This document shows positions 1-6,445 of a DNA stretch of 7,531 nucleotides, piece after piece. The translations under genes were made by a program, and so were the position numbers. Numbering within the stretch: the stretch's first letter is position 1; each line of letters starts with the position of its first letter. Location of the stretch: the NCBI GenBank assembly GCA_039815945.1, contig JBCBYI010000197.1, forward strand, positions 1-7,531. The letters run 5' to 3'. The notes beneath the pieces are model-generated. The model was not told where the DNA came from and searched no databases. It saw only the letters and a program-made list of their open reading frames with translations. This DNA comes from UBA11606 sp039815945. Lineage in GTDB: Bacteria > Actinomycetota > Acidimicrobiia > Acidimicrobiales > Aldehydirespiratoraceae.

Positions 1-1
1 C

Positions 2-2518
2 GCCTTCGTTGCGATCTCGTCGCTGTCCGACACCACGGACGTCGCGGTCGACGAAGCTCGCGCCACCCTCGCCGACGACGTGGTCGGAGCCCGCGTCGCC
101 GACACGTCCGAGCAGGTCGCTCGCGAGATCGCCGTCTATCTCGACGAGCGCATCGCCGACGCTCGGGCGATGGCACGAGCGCCGCTCGTCATCGATGCGG
201 CGATCGACGCCGGCATCGACTCGTTCGTGACCGGCTGGTACACCGACGACATCGAGGTCAACGAGGCCCGCTTCGCAGAATCGCTTCGTCACAGCCGTCC
301 AGAAGCGGCCCGCGAACTCAACCTGGCGTTGAACAACTCACCGGGCTTCCTCGAGGTCTCGTTCACCGACGAGTACGGGTTCACCGTCGACTACACCCGC
401 AACCGACCGACCGAGACCGACTGGGTGCAGTCCGACGAAGTCTGGTGGATCGAGGCCTTCGAGACCGGCTTCCACGTCGCCAGTCCCCACTTCGACGAGA
501 CCGCCGGCGAGCACGCCGTCGACTTCGCCGTGCGGATCGAGGACTCGGGTCGCCGGCCGGTGGGCGTGCTCAAGGCCACCCTTGCGATCGATGTCGTCGA
601 GAGCATCGTCGATGGTTTCACCGGCGACGACTTCGAGGTGACCGTCGTCGAGCAGCTCGGTCGCTACCTGGCCGAGACCGCAACCGACCACAGCGCCGAC
701 CGGGTGCTCGTCGACAGCGTCAACGCCGCCGAAACCGGCAACGCATCCGTGCTGGAAGGGCTGTCCCCTGACGGTCCCACGCTCCACCCCGACGGCTACT
801 CGATCAACGACGACGTCGTCGCCGGCTTCGCTCACACCGACACCCCGCTCGCCTCGCTCGAGGAACTCGCGGCCGACGACCTCGCCGCACTCGACTGGCT
901 GGTCGTGGTCGAGCAGCCGAGCGAAACCGCCTTCGCAGCCCTCACTCCGCTCGACGGCTTGCGTACCGACGTGGCCGACACCTCCTCCGGACTCGGCCTG
1001 CTCATCGTGTTGATCACCGTCGTCGGTGTCGCCGCTGCCGGTCTGTTCTCGTGGGTGTTCGCCCGTCGGATCACGGCACCGATCGAGGCCCTTCGAGACG
1101 CCGCCGTTGCGACCGCCGAACACCGGTTGCCCGGCGTGGTAGCCCAGATCGACGAGTTGGGTCCCGACGACGACCTGCCCGAGCTCGAACCGGTCGTGGT
1201 CACCACCGGCGACGAGGTGGAGGACTTGGCGTCGTCGTTCAACGCCGTGCAGCAAACCGCAGCGGCGCTCGCGGCCGAGCAGGCTCGGCTCCGTCGGCGC
1301 AACGTGGCGACCACGTTCGTCAACCTCGGCCGCCGCAACCAGTCGTTGCTCGCCCGCCAGCTCGAGCACATCAACACGATGGAGAACTCCGAGACCGACT
1401 CCGACACGTTGCGCCGGCTCTTCCAGCTCGACCATCTCGCCACCCGAATGCGCCGCAACGCGGAGTCGCTGCTCGTGCTCGCCGGCGAGGAGACGCCGCG
1501 TCGCTTCCGTAAGCCCGTGAGTGTCCACCAGCTCTTGCAGGCCGCGGGCGGCGAGATCGAAGACTTCTCCCGCATCGAGATCCTGGGACTCGACGATGCC
1601 GGCGTCGAGGGTTCCGTGGCGTCGGACGTTGCGCATCTCCTGGCCGAGTTGCTCGAGAACGCCGGCCATTTCGCTCCGCCCGGGACCCCGATCCAGGTGC
1701 TCGGCCGCTCGACCGCTCACGGATACGTCCTGTCGGTCACCGACCACGGCATCGGCATGGAAGCCTCGGAGTTCGCAGCGGCGAACGCCCGCCTCGAGGA
1801 CCCGGCCGAGTTCGACCGTGCCCCGTCGGCCTACCTCGGCCTGTTCGTGGTCGGCCACCTCGCGCGCAAGCACGGACTCAAGGTGAAGCTCGGTCCGTCG
1901 ATGCAGGGCGGCGTCACCGCACAGATCGGGCTGCCCCGATCGGTGCTCGCGACGGCCAACCCGTTGCCCGGCCTCGCTGCGGTCGCTGCGCCCACGGAGT
2001 CCGCGACCCCTGCGCCGACGCCGGCCTTCGACGAGGCGTTCCGCCCCGTGGACCCGGTCGCCGGCGGCCCGGCGCGCTTGCACCAACACACGCCGACGGC
2101 ACCGATCGCCGCGCCGGTCCAGCCACAACCGCAGCCGACCGCCCCCGCCCAGCCGGCGGCTCCGCCCCAGTCCGTGCCGGCGCCCCAGTTGCAGCCGCAA
2201 CCCCAGCCCCAACTGCAACCCCAGCCCCAGCCCCAAGCGCAGCCCCAGCCCCAGCCCCAAGCGCAGCCCCAGCCGCAGAGCGTCGAGACCACCCCGTCGG
2301 GCTTCCGCAAGCGCCGTCGAGGCCAAGAGGGTGCGCCGGTCAGCGCTCCTGCCACGGGACCGGCTGTCGCCCCGACGGCTCCGGCTGCACCCCGCGACCC
2401 TGCCAAGGTCCGCTCGTCGCTCACTGCGATTCGAGCCGGCGTCGCCCAGGGACGGGCCGCTGCCGATCAGAGCCCGCCACCCCAACCGCCCACCGAACGA
2501 GGAGGCGATCCCGAATGA
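2..2518 (+). CDS. cvnA: Conservon sensor histidine kinase (CvnA-type), N-terminus cut by window edge
   Basis: The frame is open from base 2 to a TGA at 2516-2518, giving 838 visible codons. The GTG at 80 is internal, because coding-like sequence (AFVAISSLSDTTDVAVDEAR) continues upstream of it, so the true start and first membrane helix lie outside the window. In order: an extracytoplasmic Cache-like sensor region (about bases 50-960) with the pattern DWVQSDEVWW; a transmembrane helix at about 989-1063 (GLGLLIVLITVVGVAAAGLF); a HAMP domain from about 1066 (RRITAPIEAL); a dimerisation region at about 1290-1490 with LFQLDHLATRMRRNAESLLV; and a HATPase_c domain at about 1610-1950. The ATPase shows an N-box ELLENAGHFAPP (Asn at 1658), a G1 box DHGIGM (Asp at 1742) and a G2-like GLFVVGHLARKHG. 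This is the atypical actinobacterial 'nitrate/nitrite-sensor' kinase class that heads conservons. A low-complexity Pro/Gln tail follows, with a basic patch (GFRKRRRGQ). The phosphoacceptor His is uncertain: LDHLATRM or RQLEHINTM. No response regulator is adjacent. Confidence 0.93.
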   Translation, partial: AFVAISSLSDTTDVAVDEARATLADDVVGARVADTSEQVAREIAVYLDERIADARAMARAPLVIDAAIDAGIDSFVTGWYTDDIEVNEARFAESLRHSRPEAARELNLALNNSPGFLEVSFTDEYGFTVDYTRNRPTETDWVQSDEVWWIEAFETGFHVASPHFDETAGEHAVDFAVRIEDSGRRPVGVLKATLAIDVVESIVDGFTGDDFEVTVVEQLGRYLAETATDHSADRVLVDSVNAAETGNASVLEGLSPDGPTLHPDGYSINDDVVAGFAHTDTPLASLEELAADDLAALDWLVVVEQPSETAFAALTPLDGLRTDVADTSSGLGLLIVLITVVGVAAAGLFSWVFARRITAPIEALRDAAVATAEHRLPGVVAQIDELGPDDDLPELEPVVVTTGDEVEDLASSFNAVQQTAAALAAEQARLRRRNVATTFVNLGRRNQSLLARQLEHINTMENSETDSDTLRRLFQLDHLATRMRRNAESLLVLAGEETPRRFRKPVSVHQLLQAAGGEIEDFSRIEILGLDDAGVEGSVASDVAHLLAELLENAGHFAPPGTPIQVLGRSTAHGYVLSVTDHGIGMEASEFAAANARLEDPAEFDRAPSAYLGLFVVGHLARKHGLKVKLGPSMQGGVTAQIGLPRSVLATANPLPGLAAVAAPTESATPAPTPAFDEAFRPVDPVAGGPARLHQHTPTAPIAAPVQPQPQPTAPAQPAAPPQSVPAPQLQPQPQPQLQPQPQPQAQPQPQPQAQPQPQSVETTPSGFRKRRRGQEGAPVSAPATGPAVAPTAPAAPRDPAKVRSSLTAIRAGVAQGRAAADQSPPPQPPTERGGDPE
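2171..2279 (+). repeat. Pro-Gln low-complexity tract with in-frame 24-bp tandem repeat in cvnA
   Basis: This C-rich stretch encodes an alternating Pro-Gln run in the C-terminal tail of the kinase. Bases 2219-2242 and 2243-2266 are two identical 24-bp units, each encoding PQPQPQAQ. A partial third copy (PQPQ) follows, and looser PQ/LQ units precede them. The unit is a multiple of three and in frame, so copy-number changes by slippage would keep the kinase intact. The segment is probably a flexible linker between the ATPase domain and the short basic and helical motifs at the extreme C-terminus. Confidence 0.9.
2501..2505 (+). promoter_or_regulatory. Ribosome binding site of cvnB
   Basis: GGAGG lies 9 bases before the ATG at 2515, inside the last codons of cvnA. 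It is one of the two clear Shine-Dalgarno sequences in the window and fixes the cvnB start at the ATGA overlap. Confidence 0.8.
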
Positions 2519-2931
2519 CCACTCACGACATGCAGAACTTCCACTGGCTGCTGCAGCAGTTCGCAACCAACACGCCCGGCGTCCGCGAAGCGACGGCCGT
2601 GTCGAGCGACGGCTTCATGCTCGCGTCCTCGGCTGGCGCCGGCCGCGAGAACGCCGAACAGTTGGCGGCTGTCACCGCCGGCCTCGCGAGCCTGACCCGC
2701 GGCGCGGCGGAGATGTTCTCGATGGACGAGGTCGAGCAGGTGCTCGTCGAGATGCGAGGTGGCCACCTCTTCGTGTCCACGATCTCGGACGGTTCGGCGC
2801 TGGCTGTGCTCTGCGACAAGCACGCCGACCTCGGGATGATCGGCTACGAGACCACGCTGCTCGTCGACCGAGCTGGCTCGGTCCTCACGCCCGAGCTGGT
2901 CGCCCAGCTCAAGAACACGTTGACGACCTGA
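2515..2931 (+). CDS. cvnB: Roadblock/LC7 domain protein (CvnB-type)
   Basis: A 138-residue protein, the usual size for a single roadblock/LC7 domain. The fold is suggested by an N-terminal helix (NFHWLLQQFATNTPGVREA), then AVSSDGFMLASS, a long helix rich in Ala and Leu (EQLAAVTAGLASLTRGAAEMF), the strand pair VLVEMRGGHLFVSTI and SALAVLCDKHADLGMIGYE, and a C-terminal helix (LTPELVAQLKNTL). In the conservon family this protein associates with the kinase and with the GTPase. It is the counterpart of MglB-type roadblock regulators of Ras-like GTPases. Its ATG overlaps the cvnA stop by four bases and is preceded by GGAGG at good spacing, so translation should be coupled to the kinase. There is no signal peptide or membrane segment, so it is cytoplasmic or peripherally bound. 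The DUF742 gene starts 2 bases after its stop. Confidence 0.93.
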   Translation: MTTHDMQNFHWLLQQFATNTPGVREATAVSSDGFMLASSAGAGRENAEQLAAVTAGLASLTRGAAEMFSMDEVEQVLVEMRGGHLFVSTISDGSALAVLCDKHADLGMIGYETTLLVDRAGSVLTPELVAQLKNTLTT

Positions 2932-2933
2932 CG

Positions 2934-3272
2934 ATGGAACCCTCGCCCGAGGACGAGTCCTTCGTCCGGCCCTTCATGATCACCGGCGGCCGTACCGTCG
3001 GCGATGCGGGAGAGATCCCCATCGAGGCGATGGTCGTCGCCACCACGCCGGATACTGCCGGGCTCGGACCCGACCCGGCATCGGTCGTGTCGTTGTGCCA
3101 CTCGCCGCTCTCGGTCGCTGAGATCGGCGCCCACCTCGGCGTCCCGGTCGGGGTCGCTCGAGTTCTCGTCGCCGACCTCACGGCCTCCGGCCACGTCGAC
3201 CGCTACCAGACCGCGGCGTCCGACGACGCCACCATCGTCAGGAGGCTGCTCCATGGCATCCGCTCCCTCTGA
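2934..3272 (+). CDS. cvnC: DUF742 protein (CvnC-type)
   Basis: A 112-residue protein. Residues 10-20 (FVRPFMITGGR) match the diagnostic N-terminal VRPY/F-x-TGGR motif of DUF742. Residues 29-37 (PIEAMVVAT) match the following conserved segment. Residues 51-88 (VVSLCHSPLSVAEIGAHLGV, then PVGVARVLVADL) look like a winged-helix module, and the protein ends in the family-typical LLHGIRSL. In Streptomyces conservons this member belongs to the complex with kinase, roadblock and GTPase; its biochemical activity is not well defined. The ATG at 2934 was chosen because it lies 2 bases after the cvnB stop and places the VRPF motif at residue 11. The frame extends far upstream, but that part overlaps cvnB and is not protein-like. 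No Shine-Dalgarno is evident, so reinitiation after cvnB is likely. Confidence 0.92.
   Translation: MEPSPEDESFVRPFMITGGRTVGDAGEIPIEAMVVATTPDTAGLGPDPASVVSLCHSPLSVAEIGAHLGVPVGVARVLVADLTASGHVDRYQTAASDDATIVRRLLHGIRSL
3241..3245 (+). promoter_or_regulatory. Ribosome binding site of cvnD
   Basis: GGAGG (AGGAGG from 3240) lies 7 bases before the ATG at 3253, inside the 3' end of cvnC. It supports the ATG at 3253 over the upstream ATG at 3004 in the same frame. Confidence 0.8.
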
Positions 3273-3885
3273 GCACCACCGCCCCGTCAGCGCCAAGGTC
3301 GTCGTCTCCGGCGGGTTCGGTGTCGGCAAGACCACGCTCGTCGGCGCAGTGTCGGAGATCACCCCGCTGCGTACCGAAGCGGCGATGACCGAGATCGGGG
3401 CGCAGGTCGACGACAACTCCCAGGTCCAGAGCAAGACGACCACAACGGTCGCGATGGACTTCGGCAAGCTCACCGTCGAAGACGGCCTCGTGCTGTACCT
3501 GTTCGGAAATCCCGGCCAGGACCGGTTCGGCTTCATGTGGGACGACGTCACCCTCGGCGCCATCGGCGCCATCGTGCTCGTCGACACCCGCCGACTCGAC
3601 GACTGCTACTCCGCGCTCGACTACTTCGAAGCGAAGGGTGTGCCCTTCGTCGTCGCGCTCAACCACTTCGACGGCGCCCCTCTCCACGACATCGCCGAGG
3701 TTCGCGAGGCCCTCGACATCGACCCGATCATTCCGATCGTCGCGACCGACGCCCGCGATGCATGGCAGGTGCGAGACACGTTGGTGTCGCTGCTCGAGCA
3801 CGTGCTGAGCGAGATCGCCGTGAAGGCCGATGCCGAAGCGCGTCGCGAGCAAGCACTCGCTGCGGTCCAGCGCGAGCTGAACTAG
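3253..3885 (+). CDS. cvnD: Ras-like small GTPase of the conservon (CvnD-type, 'ATP/GTP-binding protein')
   Basis: A 210-residue cytoplasmic P-loop GTPase, full length for the family. Motifs: Walker A/G1 GGFGVGKTT (residues 20-28, Lys26 and Thr27); a switch I region KTTTTVAMDFG (61-71); G3/switch II LFGNPGQDRF (83-92), with Gln89 at the place of the catalytic glutamine of Ras-type proteins; G4 ALNHFDG (135-141), where NHFD replaces canonical NKxD, as usual in CvnD proteins; and a G5-like VATDARD (163-169). In conservons it is proposed to act as the switch downstream of the sensor kinase, with the roadblock protein as partner. The ATG at 3253 overlaps cvnC by 20 bases and has a good Shine-Dalgarno, so it ends a coupled operon. 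Residue 86 is Asn where many relatives have Thr (GTPGQ). The C-terminus (KADAEARREQALAAVQRELN) is a charged helix. A convergent gene begins one base after the TAG stop. Confidence 0.94.
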   Translation: MASAPSEHHRPVSAKVVVSGGFGVGKTTLVGAVSEITPLRTEAAMTEIGAQVDDNSQVQSKTTTTVAMDFGKLTVEDGLVLYLFGNPGQDRFGFMWDDVTLGAIGAIVLVDTRRLDDCYSALDYFEAKGVPFVVALNHFDGAPLHDIAEVREALDIDPIIPIVATDARDAWQVRDTLVSLLEHVLSEIAVKADAEARREQALAAVQRELN

Positions 3886-3890
3886 TTCAG
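3877..3890. other. 14-bp perfect palindrome spanning two convergent stop codons
   Basis: CTGAACTAGTTCAG equals its own reverse complement. It contains the TAG stop of cvnD (3883-3885) and, on the other strand, the TGA stop of the flavin monooxygenase (3887-3889). As RNA it could make only a 5-bp stem with a 4-base loop. No T-run follows on either strand, so it is not a convincing intrinsic terminator. It may be a weak bidirectional pause site, a protein-binding site, or chance. Confidence 0.5.
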
Positions 3891-5479
3891 GCCCGAACGA
3901 AGCCGGTGTAGCCCTCGGCGGCCACGTGGTCGCAGTGGGCCTTGTAGTCGGTGAAGCCCGGCAGCGGCATGAACACCCGGGGCTTCCCGGGGACGTTCGC
4001 GCCGAGGTACCAGCTGCTGCAGCCGTGGAACAGCGTGGCGCCGGCGACGGCGTTGACCCACGCGACCCACTCGGCCTGGGCATCCTCGGTCGGCTCGATG
4101 GTCGACAGGCCGTCGGCGTCGAGCGATGCGATCGCGTCGCGAATGTACTCGACGTGCTGCTCGATCGACACGACCATGTTCGTGAGCACCGACGGGCTGC
4201 CGGGACCAGTGACGGTGAAGAGATTCGGGAAGCCGGCGACCTGGAGCCCGAGCAGGGTGGTCGGGCCCGCCGACCACGCGTCGCGCAGGGCTTGACCACC
4301 TCGCCCGGTGATGTCGATGCGGTCGAGCGAGCCGGTCATCGCGTCGAAGCCGGTCGCGAACACGATGTCGTCGACCTCGTGCTGCGTCCCGTCGACGACG
4401 ACGGCATCGGCCGTGATCGCCTCGATCGGCGCGGCGGAGACGTCGACCAGCGACACGTTCGCCCGGTTGTACGTGCGGAAGTAGTCGGTGTCGACGACGA
4501 GACGCTTGCAGCCAATGGTGGTGTCCGGGCTCAACAGCGCCGCCGTCTCGGGGTCGTCGACCACCTCGGCGATGCGTTCACGGACATAGGCGGCCGCGGT
4601 CGCGTTCGACTCCGGATTCAGGAGCAGGTCGTTGAACGCCCCGAGGAAGTACAGGCCGCCGACCTTCCAGCGAGCGTCGTACGTCAACCGCCGTTCCTCC
4701 TCGGAGACCTCCATCGCGCTGCGGTCGAGGCGCTCGATGTGACCACCGAACCCGGTGCTCGTGTCGCGCGCCTTCTTGCGCCACTCGACGTAGTCGCCCT
4801 TGATCGCGGCGACCTGCTCGGGATCGAGCGACTCGTTGTGCGCCGGCACCGCATACGACGGGGTGCGCTGGAACACGGTGACGTGGTCGGCCTGCTCGGC
4901 GATGAGCGGAATCGACTGCACACCCGAGCTGCCGGTGCCGATCACGGCGACCCGACTGCCCGTGAAGTCGACGCCCTCGTGCGGCCACCGACCGGTGTGG
5001 AACGTCCGGCCGGCGAAGTCGAAGCGCCCCGGAATGTTCGGCAGGTTCGCCGACGACAGGCAGCCGGTCGCCATCACGACGAAGCGAACGATCCGCTCGC
5101 CGCCGTCGGAGGCCCGCACGGTCCACCGTTCGGACAACTCGTCGAACGTGCAGGCCTCGACCCGTGTGCCGAAGGTGATGTCGCGTCGCAGGTCGAAGCG
5201 ATCGGCGACATGGCCGAGATACGACAGGATCTCCGGCTGGGTGGCGTACTTCTCCGACCACTCCCAATCCTGTTGGAGCTGCTCGTCCCAGCCGTAGCTG
5301 TACTCCATGCTCGGCGTGTCGCACCGAGCCCCGGGATAGCGATTCCAGTACCAGGTGCCGCCGACCCCATCGCCCGCCTCGATCACCTCGGCGTCGAGGC
5401 CGAGGCTTCGGGCCTCGTGCAGCATGTACAAGCCGGCGAAACCGGCTCCCACGATCACCATGTCGAGCTGACGTGTCAT
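3887..5479 (-). CDS. Baeyer-Villiger-type FAD/NADPH flavin monooxygenase
   Basis: A 530-residue protein of the class B flavoprotein monooxygenases (phenylacetone / cyclohexanone / cyclododecanone monooxygenase group). These use FAD, NADPH and O2 to insert oxygen next to a ketone, giving an ester or lactone. Residues 7-16 (MVIVGAGFAG) form the FAD-binding GxGxxG motif, followed by GGTWYWNRYPGARCD (40-54). Residues 155-166 (FAGRTFHTGRWP) match the Baeyer-Villiger fingerprint FxGxxxHTxxWP. Residues 177-187 (VAVIGTGSSGV) are the NADPH Rossmann motif. CKRL (324-327, Arg326) lies where the family has its catalytic Arg, ATGF is at 375-378, and the C-terminus has the typical SWYLGANVPGKPRVFMP. Length is normal for the family and no membrane segment is seen. 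The ATG at 5479 places the Rossmann motif near residue 7; an in-frame ATG at 5515 would add 12 unlikely residues. Neither start has a clear Shine-Dalgarno. Substrate is unknown. Confidence 0.93.
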   Translation of the reverse strand: MTRQLDMVIVGAGFAGLYMLHEARSLGLDAEVIEAGDGVGGTWYWNRYPGARCDTPSMEYSYGWDEQLQQDWEWSEKYATQPEILSYLGHVADRFDLRRDITFGTRVEACTFDELSERWTVRASDGGERIVRFVVMATGCLSSANLPNIPGRFDFAGRTFHTGRWPHEGVDFTGSRVAVIGTGSSGVQSIPLIAEQADHVTVFQRTPSYAVPAHNESLDPEQVAAIKGDYVEWRKKARDTSTGFGGHIERLDRSAMEVSEEERRLTYDARWKVGGLYFLGAFNDLLLNPESNATAAAYVRERIAEVVDDPETAALLSPDTTIGCKRLVVDTDYFRTYNRANVSLVDVSAAPIEAITADAVVVDGTQHEVDDIVFATGFDAMTGSLDRIDITGRGGQALRDAWSAGPTTLLGLQVAGFPNLFTVTGPGSPSVLTNMVVSIEQHVEYIRDAIASLDADGLSTIEPTEDAQAEWVAWVNAVAGATLFHGCSSWYLGANVPGKPRVFMPLPGFTDYKAHCDHVAAEGYTGFVRA

Positions 5480-5532
5480 GCAGAGAATCTGCCAACTGGA
5501 AGACGAGGCGTCCAACCGCGAGAGTGTCGCCC
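5480..5532. promoter_or_regulatory. Divergent intergenic region with a short inverted repeat
   Basis: These 53 bases separate the starts of the flavin monooxygenase (leftward) and the F420-type oxidoreductase (rightward), so promoters for both probably lie here or just inside the neighbouring genes. Bases 5480-5492 hold a perfect inverted repeat, GCAGA-GAA-TCTGC, directly abutting the monooxygenase ATG. I see no convincing -10/-35 pair. A weak purine stretch, GCGAGAG (5518-5524), lies 8 bases before the rightward ATG. Short leaders or leaderless transcripts, common in Actinobacteria, would fit. Confidence 0.45.
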
Positions 5533-6420
5533 ATGAGTCTCGACCAACAACTCGGCACCACCGGTGTCTGGTTCTTCACCGACATGCTCGACCACGGCCG
5601 CTCCCGCGAGCTCGCCGCCCGCATCGAGTCGCTCGGGTACTCCGCACTGTGGATCCCCGACACCGTCGGCCGTGATCCGTTCGTCAACGCGACGCTGTTG
5701 CTCGAGTCGACCACCGACCTGGCCGTTGCGACCGGCATCGCCAACATCCACATGCGCCACCCCGGGATGATGAAGCAGGGCGCCGCATCGCTCGCCGAAC
5801 TCTCCGGCGGCCGGTTCGTGCTCGGAATGGGCGTGTCGCATGCGCCACTCGTCGCTGGCCTCCGCAAGCTCGACTACTCGAAGCCGCTCACGACGATGCG
5901 CACCTATCTCGACGGCATGGATGCGTCGCCCTACATGGCCGTGCCACCCGCCGAAGAGCCGCCCGTCGTGCTCGCGGCCCTCGGCCCCAAGATGCTCGAG
6001 CTCGCCGCCGAACGCACCCAGGGCGCGCATCCCTACTGGACCACGCCCGAACACACCGCGCAGGCCCGCGAGATCATGGGCCCCGACGCCTGGCTCTGCG
6101 TCGAGCAAAAGTGTGTCCTCACCACCGACGCCGAGGTCGCCCACGCCACCACCAACGACCAGCTCGGCATGTACGCGGACCTGCCGAACTATCGCAACAA
6201 CTGGAAGCGACTCGGCTTCACCGAGGACGAGATCGGCGATCGATCGCCTCGCTTCCTCGACGCGGTGATGGCCTGGGGCGACGAATCCGCGATCGCGGAC
6301 CGCATCCAGGCCCACTATGACGCTGGCGCCAGCCACGTCTGCATCCAGCCCATCGACCCGGAGACGCGCGGCGAGCCCGACTGGCGCCTGCTCGAGATCC
6401 TCTCCCCCGCCGCCTCCTGA
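5533..6420 (+). CDS. LLM-class F420-dependent oxidoreductase (MSMEG_4141-like family)
   Basis: A 295-residue protein of the bacterial luciferase-like TIM-barrel family, whose actinobacterial members usually use coenzyme F420. It closely fits the recalled pattern of the TIGR03620-type subfamily: LGTTGVWFF at residues 7-15, IESLGYSALWIPDTVGRDPF (31-50), TDLAVATGIANI (61-72), GGRFVLGMGVSHAPLVAGLR (92-111), VLAALGPKMLELAAERTQGA (146-165), LPNYRNNWKRLGFTEDEI (217-234) and AMAWGDESAIADRI near the end. The expected role is hydride transfer between F420 and an organic substrate such as a ketone, alcohol or enone; the substrate cannot be read from sequence. The ATG at 5533 was chosen because the family starts a few residues before LGxxGVW. 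An ATG at 5473 in the same frame would overlap the divergent gene and add a non-family peptide. It probably forms an operon with the phosphotransferase gene 25 bases downstream. Confidence 0.9.
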   Translation: MSLDQQLGTTGVWFFTDMLDHGRSRELAARIESLGYSALWIPDTVGRDPFVNATLLLESTTDLAVATGIANIHMRHPGMMKQGAASLAELSGGRFVLGMGVSHAPLVAGLRKLDYSKPLTTMRTYLDGMDASPYMAVPPAEEPPVVLAALGPKMLELAAERTQGAHPYWTTPEHTAQAREIMGPDAWLCVEQKCVLTTDAEVAHATTNDQLGMYADLPNYRNNWKRLGFTEDEIGDRSPRFLDAVMAWGDESAIADRIQAHYDAGASHVCIQPIDPETRGEPDWRLLEILSPAAS

Positions 6421-6445
6421 CGCCGATACCTGCCAGAACACGAAC

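Noticed and set aside
2171..2279. Repeats considered as a CRISPR-like or non-coding array
   Set aside because: The repeats are contiguous without spacers, in frame, and encode a Pro-Gln linker in an intact gene.
338..2566. Long antisense open frame (742 codons) opposite the kinase gene
   Set aside because: It is Arg/Gly-rich with no recognisable domain, and the opposite strand carries a clear Cache-HAMP-kinase protein. Long antisense frames are expected in such GC-rich coding DNA.
2331..2933. Upstream extension of the cvnC frame to a start at 2331
   Set aside because: It would overlap all of cvnB and the end of cvnA with Arg-rich nonsense. DUF742 homology begins right after the ATG at 2934.
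3004..3252. Upstream start at 3004 for the GTPase
   Set aside because: The added residues are Arg/Ser-rich and out of frame with cvnC coding, whereas the ATG at 3253 has AGGAGG and leads quickly into the P-loop.
3556..3573. Two tandem copies of GGCGCCATC
   Set aside because: They encode the Gly-Ala-Ile-Gly-Ala-Ile strand of the GTPase; a codon-level coincidence in a conserved segment.
5473..5532. Earlier start at 5473 for the F420-type oxidoreductase
   Set aside because: It would overlap the start of the divergent monooxygenase and add 20 residues unlike the family.
3926..5536. Long + strand open frame (536 codons) opposite the flavin monooxygenase
   Set aside because: Composition is Arg/Gly/Asp/Val-rich without motifs, while the - strand has all Baeyer-Villiger signatures in order.
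6235..6248. Perfect 14-bp palindrome GGCGATCGATCGCC
   Set aside because: It lies within conserved coding sequence of the oxidoreductase and is built of GATC/CGAT words common in this DNA. Probably chance.
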